From positions 1 to 18,027 of the forward strand of contig UQRM01000039.1 of NCBI GenBank assembly GCA_900543485.1: a DNA stretch of 18,027 nt, in the 5' to 3' direction. How positions within the stretch are numbered: position 1 is the stretch's first letter; each line of letters opens with the position of its first letter. Positions 13,604-18,027 of this stretch are shown here, piece after piece. The position numbers and the translations under genes were made by a program. The notes beneath the pieces are model-generated. The model was not told the origin of the DNA. It was given only the letters and a program-made list of their open reading frames with translations, and did not search any database. Origin of the DNA: an uncultured Eubacterium sp. (GTDB lineage: Bacteria; Bacillota; Clostridia; Peptostreptococcales; Anaerovoracaceae).

Positions 13604-13892
13604 GCTTGGGACTGGTGAAGAAGGTGGAGGAGACAGCCTCCAGACCGATAATGTCGTTTTGATGGAAAGCCCTCAGCAGCTGGGATGATCCGTCGTAGTG
13701 ATATTTGAACGACAGGATCCTGCCTTCCGCGATGATCCCTATTTTTTCCACTTTATCCCCTTGCAGCTGCACGGGCTCGCCTGCGGAAAAGAACTTCGCG
13801 GAAGGTTTGGTCTCGGCGCATATGATATCGAAATCGATATCGTCTATGTTCTTAAAAAGTATGGAATCTCTTATGATCTCCAGATCCAGCAT
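13491..13892 (-). pseudogene. N-terminal half of Crp/Fnr regulator, cut off by a frameshift
   Basis: From ATG 13892 (AGGGG seven bases upstream) the frame encodes 95 residues of a cyclic-nucleotide-type effector domain (MLDLEIIRDSILFKNIDD through FHQNDIIGLEAVSSTFFTSP). It then continues into about 38 unrelated residues up to a stop at 13491. At 13605-13610 the minus strand reads CCC-AAG. Dropping one A restores SPSMLTADTGCAVVFF, the normal continuation of this domain in the frame of the downstream fusion. Either a real inactivating insertion, a sequencing error, or a +1 shift at the CCC-A proline codon would explain this. The family call is firm; whether the protein is made is unknown. Confidence 0.8.
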
Positions 13893-13924
13893 AACGTATC
13901 CCCTGTGATTTCTAGTGTTGGTTG

Positions 13925-13967
13925 ATTTTAGCACAGATGCGGGGCGGACGCTGTTGTATATACAACG
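13925..13967 (-). promoter_or_regulatory. Crp-type palindrome and -10 box of the regulator/aldehyde dehydrogenase gene
   Basis: GTTGTATATACAAC (13953-13966) is a perfect 14-bp palindrome. It matches the one at 10566-10579 in 13 of 14 positions. On the minus strand a -10 TAAAAT (13925-13930) is centred 32 bp away, placing the palindrome at -41.5 of a start near 13918. This suggests self-activation by the Crp/Fnr protein. Confidence 0.55.
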
Positions 13968-14043
13968 CGCTGATACAGGAGACAAACGTCTGATGGAGGG
14001 GTGAGGACAGGCATTCGCCTTGGCTCATCGAAGTCCGTCTTCC

Positions 14044-14072
14044 TTGACATAAGCGGCGCGAAAGGCTATAAT
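14044..14072 (+). promoter_or_regulatory. Perfect consensus promoter of coaB-coaC-thrC
   Basis: TTGACA (14044-14049) and TATAAT (14067-14072) are separated by 17 bp. The predicted start near 14079 lies 33 nt before the coaB ATG. It indicates strong constitutive expression. Confidence 0.9.
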
Positions 14073-14111
14073 TCAACCTGTGAAATTACATCTATATATA
14101 GAGGAAAGAAT

Positions 14112-14816
14112 ATGAAAATAATCATTACGGCAGGAGGCACCAGCGAGAAGATCGACGATGTCAGGACTATAACTAACACGTCGACAGGGCGGCTGGGATA
14201 TGCTATAGGGAAGGCATTCGTGGAAAAATACGCGGGCAGGCTGGAAAAGATATATTATCTTCACGGGACAAGAGCTCCCTATGTGGAGCATGAGCTGGTG
14301 GAGCCTGTCATGATAGGCGGCGTTGCCGATCTGCAGCAGCAGCTGACGAGGCTGTTGACTGAGGAGAAAATAGATGCTGTCGTTCATGCCATGGCAGTGA
14401 GCGATTATGTGGTCAAGGAAGTGACGACCCTGGACAGGATAAGAGGTATGGAGACACCAGGTGGCGGAGCGGATCTTTCCGGGAATAAGATAAGCTCCGA
14501 TATAGATGATCTGATCATCCATATGAAGCGGTCGCCTAAAGTAATAAGTATCATCAAGAAGCTGAGTCCGGAAACGACTCTGGTAGGCTTCAAGCTGCTT
14601 AGCGGTGTCCCACACGAAGAACTGATATCTGTGGGCCGCAGTCTCATGGAAAAGAACGATTGCGACTTTGTGCTGGCCAATGATGTGAAGGAGATCGGAC
14701 CGGACTATCATAAGGGATATCTGATACACAGGGATGGCCCATATGATACGATGGGTAATAACGAGGAGATAGCCGATATGATATCCAGGCGCGTCATGGA
14801 AAGGAGTTTGGGATGA
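14112..14816 (+). CDS. coaB: Phosphopantothenate-cysteine ligase
   Basis: The 234-residue protein matches stand-alone CoaB, which joins 4'-phosphopantothenate to cysteine in CoA synthesis. Visible landmarks are the N-terminal nucleotide-binding ITAGGTSEKIDDVRTITNTSTGRLG (5-29), HAMAVSDY (92-99), the KISS active-site loop (Lys126), the KVI-IKKLSP helix and the LVGFKL strand. ATG 14112 is chosen because AGAGGAAAG precedes it and because the in-frame upstream extension to 14001 would cross the consensus promoter. Its end overlaps coaC by four bases (ATGA). Separate coaB and coaC genes, rather than the fused coaBC of most bacteria, are known from streptococci and enterococci. Confidence 0.92.
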   Translation: MKIIITAGGTSEKIDDVRTITNTSTGRLGYAIGKAFVEKYAGRLEKIYYLHGTRAPYVEHELVEPVMIGGVADLQQQLTRLLTEEKIDAVVHAMAVSDYVVKEVTTLDRIRGMETPGGGADLSGNKISSDIDDLIIHMKRSPKVISIIKKLSPETTLVGFKLLSGVPHEELISVGRSLMEKNDCDFVLANDVKEIGPDYHKGYLIHRDGPYDTMGNNEEIADMISRRVMERSLG

Positions 14817-15349
14817 ATATCGTTCTGGGAGTTACGGGGAGCATCGCCGCGTATAAGGCGGCGGATATAATCAGCAAACTCAAAAAGCTGGGCCATGACA
14901 TAGATGTGATATTGACCGAGAGCGGCAGTCGAATCATCACTCCCATAACACTGCAGACTTTAAGTAAGAATAAAGTCTATATGGATATGTTTGAAGAGAT
15001 AGATCACAAGGAAGTGAAGCATATTTCACTGGCTGACAAGGCGGATGTGGTACTGATCGCGCCGGCTACAGCTAACATAATAGGGAAGATAGCAAATGGC
15101 ATCGCCGACGATTTTCTTTCTACAGTGGTGATGGCGGCGGCGACCCGTAAACCGGTCTATATCGCGCCGGCGATGAATACGAATATGTATGAAAATCCTA
15201 TAGTCCAGGGGAATATGGAAAAGCTGAAAGGGTTGGGGTACCGTTTCATAGAGCCGAAGGAATCTATGCTGGCCTGCGGGGTCACAGGAAAAGGCGCGCT
15301 GGCAGACGTGGATCATATAGTTGAGATAATCGAAGGGAGCATTGAATAG
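14813..15349 (+). CDS. coaC: Phosphopantothenoylcysteine decarboxylase
   Basis: The 178-residue flavoprotein performs the next CoA step, decarboxylating phosphopantothenoylcysteine to 4'-phosphopantetheine with FMN. Motifs in order: GVTGSIAAYKA (6-16), catalytic His70 in VKHISLADKADVVLIAPATAN, PAMNTNMY (119-126, with the substrate-binding Asn) and the clamp cysteine Cys155 in ACGVTGKGAL. Length fits single-domain CoaC. It is translationally coupled to coaB by the ATGA overlap and its stop codon touches the thrC start. Supply of CoA fits a neighbourhood with CoA-transferases, though these are housekeeping genes under a different promoter. Confidence 0.95.
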   Translation: MNIVLGVTGSIAAYKAADIISKLKKLGHDIDVILTESGSRIITPITLQTLSKNKVYMDMFEEIDHKEVKHISLADKADVVLIAPATANIIGKIANGIADDFLSTVVMAAATRKPVYIAPAMNTNMYENPIVQGNMEKLKGLGYRFIEPKESMLACGVTGKGALADVDHIVEIIEGSIE

Positions 15350-16828
15350 ATGATAAGATATCACAGTACAAGAGGAAGTGAGCATACGAAGACGGCAGCA
15401 CAGGCTGTAATACAAGGTATCGCTGAGGACAAGGGGCTATACGTCCCTGATTCGATACCGCCATTGCCGAAGAAGATATCGGAGATGACAGGCAGACCTT
15501 ACAAGGAGATAGCCAGGGATATAATAAAAGCATTCTTCACCGATTATACCGATGAGGAGATGCAGCACTGCGTCGATGGCGCCTACGACAGTAAATTCGA
15601 AGAGGCGGAGATCGTTCCCGTGAAAGAGGCGGGCGGAGCTTATTTTCTGGAACTTTATCACGGCAAGACGGCGGCTTTTAAAGATATGGCTCTTTCCATA
15701 CTGCCGTATTTGCTGACCACAGCAATGAAGAAGGAAAAGGAAGATAAGAAAATATGTATACTGACGGCAACGTCAGGAGATACAGGGAAGGCGGCGCTGG
15801 AAGGTTTTGCCGATGTCCCGGGGACTGAGATAATCGTATTCTTTCCAAATCACGGCGTGAGCCAGGTACAGGAAAGGCAGATGGTGACCCAGGAAGGCGC
15901 CAATACCCATGTATTTGCCATAGAAGGAAACTTCGATGACGCTCAGACAGGGGTGAAGAGGATCTTCAACGACGAGACGTTCGCGGAAAAGCTGGCGGGA
16001 TACGGTTGCAAGCTGTCATCAGCCAATTCTATCAATATAGGAAGGCTGATACCACAGGTGGCATATTATGTCTATGGCTATGTGAAGCTGGTAGAAAGAG
16101 GCGTTATCGCCGACGGTGACAAGGTGAACATCGTCGTCCCTACCGGAAACTTCGGGAATATCCTGGCTGCTTATTATGCGGGAAAGATGGGGATACCTGT
16201 AAACAGATTCATCTGCGCCTCTAATAAGAATAAAGTGCTGACGGACTTTTTCGAAACGGGAGTGTATGACACTAACAGAGAGTTCTATCTTACCAATTCA
16301 CCATCCATGGATATACTCATATCCAGTAATCTGGAGAGGCTCCTCTATCATCTGGCAGGCAATGATGGAGGTGAGATACGCAGATTGATGGATCAGCTGG
16401 AATCTGATAAACGTTATCAGGTCAGCGATGTCATCAGAAAAGGGATGGAATCCTTTTACGGCGGTTTTGCTACTGTCGATGAGACTAATGCGGCTATAGG
16501 GAAGATGTACAGGGATAATGGCTATCTGATGGACACCCATACAGCAGTGGCCTATAAAGTATATGAAGATTACGCAAAGGAGACGGGTGACGATACGCCA
16601 ACATTGATAGCATCTACGGCAAGCGCGTATAAATTCGCCGACAGCGTCGCTCATGCCATAGGCCTGGGCGATGAGGAAAACGGGTTCGAGTACGTGAAGG
16701 CACTGGCTGCTGCGACAGGTGTCAGAGTGCCTGCCGGTCTCAGGGATCTGGATAAGAAGCCTGTGAGACATAAAGGAGTCATTGAGGTTTCGCAGATGGC
16801 CGGAGCCATCGAGGAAAGCGTGAAATAA
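15350..16828 (+). CDS. thrC: Threonine synthase
   Basis: The 492-residue PLP enzyme converts O-phosphohomoserine to threonine. The N-terminal MIRYHSTRG and the YVPDSIPPLP region are typical of the longer threonine synthase class. The PLP lysine is Lys111 in HGKTAAFKDMA. TATSGDTGKAALEGF holds the phosphate-binding loop region, and SANSINIGRLIPQ and VPTGNFGN are further family blocks. The ATG follows the coaC stop codon directly, with AAGGGAG upstream inside coaC, so it is the third gene of one operon. No good terminator follows; a small GC-rich hairpin near 16849-16876 lacks a T-run. Confidence 0.96.
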   Translation: MIRYHSTRGSEHTKTAAQAVIQGIAEDKGLYVPDSIPPLPKKISEMTGRPYKEIARDIIKAFFTDYTDEEMQHCVDGAYDSKFEEAEIVPVKEAGGAYFLELYHGKTAAFKDMALSILPYLLTTAMKKEKEDKKICILTATSGDTGKAALEGFADVPGTEIIVFFPNHGVSQVQERQMVTQEGANTHVFAIEGNFDDAQTGVKRIFNDETFAEKLAGYGCKLSSANSINIGRLIPQVAYYVYGYVKLVERGVIADGDKVNIVVPTGNFGNILAAYYAGKMGIPVNRFICASNKNKVLTDFFETGVYDTNREFYLTNSPSMDILISSNLERLLYHLAGNDGGEIRRLMDQLESDKRYQVSDVIRKGMESFYGGFATVDETNAAIGKMYRDNGYLMDTHTAVAYKVYEDYAKETGDDTPTLIASTASAYKFADSVAHAIGLGDEENGFEYVKALAAATGVRVPAGLRDLDKKPVRHKGVIEVSQMAGAIEESVK

Positions 16829-16909
16829 AGCGGCGAAGGTCGCGGCTTCCGCCTCTCCCAAAAGAGAGGGCAGGCGAGACAGGGAGGATTTCGTCCGGAG
16901 CGTTAGGTT

Positions 16910-17179
16910 TGCCGGATTTTCCGATTTTCGAAGGAATCCGGCAGCAGTGCCGCAAACTTTTGCCGGATTCCGTAATAAGGCATAGAATCCGGCAGCATGT
17001 TGCCGGATTTGTAATTAGGTGCGAATATCCGGCACACGATTTTCTCATTCTTACCTGATATATGGCTTTAAATCTCAATATTTGCTGTTCAGGCTGCCGG
17101 ATCTGTGTCATTCCTTCGATTTCCGGCAAGCAATCGTGTTTCGCGTGCCGGATCAGTATCTTCAAAGCATTTTTCGGCA
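16910..17179. repeat. Cluster of five 34-bp inverted-repeat modules
   Basis: Five modules share 8-bp arms TGCCGGAT ... ATCCGGCA around an 18-bp variable centre. They lie at 16910-16943, 16961-16994, 17001-17034, 17095-17128 (right arm TTCCGGCA) and 17146-17179 (right arm TTTCGGCA). Every module is exactly 34 bp. Modules 1-2 and 4-5 are both separated by exactly 17 bp, giving two 85-bp blocks of the same geometry. The arms extend to 9-10 paired bases in modules 1 and 2. The centres show no shared sequence. It resembles REP/BIME-type palindromes in arm sequence but I cannot assign a known family. No protein gene is credible here; the rest of the 593-bp gap (16829-17421) holds only the GGGGCGCCG direct repeat at 17224-17250 and the mgsA leader. 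Confidence 0.85.
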
Positions 17180-17320
17180 ATAGTTCATGTAAAGACCTGC
17201 TGCGTGAAAAGCAGGAAAGCTCCGGGGCGCCGGAAAGTTTCGGGGCGCCGCATGAGCCCGGCTTTGTTAAGATATTGTAATTTTTTCGTGTTTCCCGATG
17301 AATTTGGCAGGAATAAGAGT

Positions 17321-17396
17321 TATAATCGATATAGAGTCGGAGTGTGAGCGAGGCCTGGATGGGATCCGAGGGAGATCCGACGCCGCGTTTCACACT
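17321..17396 (+). promoter_or_regulatory. -10 box and structured leader of mgsA
   Basis: TATAAT (17321-17326) has no good -35 at 17 bp; a TTGGCA lies only 11 bp upstream. Downstream, AGTGTGAGCG (17341-17350) can pair with CGCG-TTTCACACT (to 17396), enclosing an inner GGATC/GATCC hairpin. The ribosome site follows at once. I do not recognise a riboswitch class. Confidence 0.4.
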
Positions 17397-17421
17397 GTAA
17401 AGTCTGAAAGGAGGTGAGAGA

Positions 17422-17901
17422 ATGACGAAAGAAACCATGAAGAGCAGGAAGAATATCGCTCTTATCGCTCACGATCATCTGAAGGATGAACTGGTAACGT
17501 GGTGCATCGACAACAGAGATAAGCTGAAGGATCATATTTTGTGTGGAACGGGGACGACAGCGACCCTGATAGCAAGAGCAACGGGCTTGGACATAAAAGC
17601 TTACAAGAGTGGTCCTTTGGGAGGTGATCAGCAGATCGGAGCCAAGGTGGCCGAAGGAGAGATAGATGTACTGATATTTTTCTGGGATCCGCTGGAAGCA
17701 CTGCCTCACGATCCGGATGTAAGAGCGCTGCTGCGTATAGCGGTAGTTTACGATATCCCGGTGGCGACCAACAGAGCTACGGCAGATTTCATCATGACGT
17801 CGGAGCACATCGACAAGGAGTACGTCCACGATGTCCAGGAATTCAAGCCGTCGGTGGATATAGAGGATATGAGCGAGAAGATACTTGTTTCACAGCGATA
17901 A
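17422..17901 (+). CDS. mgsA: Methylglyoxal synthase
   Basis: The 159-residue protein converts dihydroxyacetone phosphate to methylglyoxal and phosphate, a cytosolic bypass of lower glycolysis used under phosphate limitation or sugar excess. Signature blocks are ALIAHDHLK (His17), GTGTTATLI (42-50, phosphate binding), [11 protein letters not shown] with catalytic Asp69, [20 protein letters not shown] (Asp89, His96, Asp99) and ATNRATADF. The start is firm: AGGAGGTGA lies four bases before the ATG. A structured leader precedes it and a strong terminator overlaps its stop codon, so it is a single-gene unit. The product is a toxic aldehyde, so the aldo/keto reductase and aldehyde dehydrogenase in this window are conceivable detoxifying partners, though they are several kilobases away. 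Confidence 0.97.
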   Translation: MTKETMKSRKNIALIAHDHLKDELVTWCIDNRDKLKDHILCGTGTTATLIARATGLDIKAYKSGPLGGDQQIGAKVAEGEIDVLIFFWDPLEALPHDPDVRALLRIAVVYDIPVATNRATADFIMTSEHIDKEYVHDVQEFKPSVDIEDMSEKILVSQR

Positions 17902-17952
17902 AATGTCCAGATGAAAATCGCAGAGGGTGCGATATCATCCGGACATTTTTTT
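17901..17952 (+). terminator. Rho-independent terminator of mgsA
   Basis: AAATGTCC/GGACATTT (17901-17908, 17941-17948), then GATGA/TCATC after one mismatch, and an inner ATCGCA/TGCGAT stem form one long hairpin. TTTTTTT follows within 17946-17952. The remaining 75 bases of the window show no supported feature. Confidence 0.9.
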
Positions 17953-18027
17953 ATTGGAATCGTTGCTATATCTGTTGCGAACGACGTATTTTCGGATATC
18001 GGTGTTTTTCTTCCTGCGGATGTGGCG

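Noticed and set aside
14001..14111. Longer coaB start with 37 extra N-terminal residues
   Set aside because: The extension crosses a perfect consensus promoter and lacks family similarity; ATG 14112 has a ribosome site and starts the conserved nucleotide-binding strand.
16849..16876. Hairpin after thrC as a terminator
   Set aside because: The GC-rich stem is imperfect and no T-run follows, so termination there is not supported.
16910..17179. CRISPR array
   Set aside because: The repeats are only 8-10 bp, alternate in orientation and have irregular gaps between modules. CRISPR repeats are longer, directly repeated and regularly spaced, and no cas gene is near.
17062..17347. Overlapping plus-strand frames of 72 and 80 residues and a long minus-strand frame across the repeat cluster
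   Set aside because: Their sequences simply translate the palindromic modules, they lack ribosome sites and recognisable domains, and the frames on both strands overlap.
17935..18027. Minus-strand open frame entering from the window end, rich in Lys and Arg
   Set aside because: Only about 30 residues, no recognisable motif, and its stop codon lies inside the mgsA terminator.

Overview
The window looks like a chromosomal segment of an anaerobic, amino-acid- or organic-acid-fermenting Bacillota (clostridial) bacterium of moderate GC content. Evidence: two rubredoxin-type proteins, strong AGGAGG ribosome binding sites, consensus housekeeping promoters with 17-bp spacers, a sigma-54 activator of the kind common in amino-acid fermenters, separate coaB and coaC genes, and family III CoA-transferases. 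The genus cannot be fixed from sequence alone; relatives of Eubacterium or Anaerovoracaceae are a guess.

Layout. (1) 1-624: the 3' end of a tyrosine recombinase gene lies beside the 3' end of a tRNA-Glu(CTC) gene, which looks like the edge of an element integrated at the tRNA. (2) 626-2036, minus strand: a lipoprotein gene and a flavin-reductase/rubredoxin fusion gene, with their own promoter and a long terminator hairpin. (3) 2142-10153, plus strand: a PAS/AAA+/Fis-type sigma-54 activator gene, two terminators, a near-consensus -24/-12 promoter, then a five-gene cluster. The cluster encodes an APC amino-acid permease, a Kal-like hot-dog CoA ammonia-lyase homologue, two tandem CaiB/BaiF CoA-transferases and a GPH-family transporter. 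I read it as an inducible catabolic unit: import of an amino (probably beta-amino) acid, CoA activation, ammonia elimination, and transport of a second compound. The substrate is unknown. (4) 10164-10387: a stand-alone rubredoxin. (5) 10416-10765: no convincing protein gene, but a 16-bp palindrome flanked symmetrically by two -10 boxes and two terminators, which suggests a divergent pair of small RNAs. (6) 10796-13966, minus strand: an aldo/keto reductase, then an in-frame fusion of the C-terminal half of a Crp/Fnr regulator to a complete aldehyde dehydrogenase. The regulator's N-terminal half lies upstream in another frame, separated by one extra base. A near-copy of the small-RNA palindrome sits at -41.5 of this gene's probable promoter. 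(7) 14044-16828, plus strand: coaB, coaC and thrC behind a perfect consensus promoter. (8) 16829-17421: a gene-free stretch with five 34-bp inverted-repeat modules in strikingly regular spacing, followed by a structured leader. (9) 17422-17952: mgsA and its terminator.

The most unusual signals are the 34-bp module cluster, the shared Crp-type palindrome with its inferred small RNAs, and the frameshifted regulator-aldehyde dehydrogenase fusion. None of the expression or binding inferences has been tested here.
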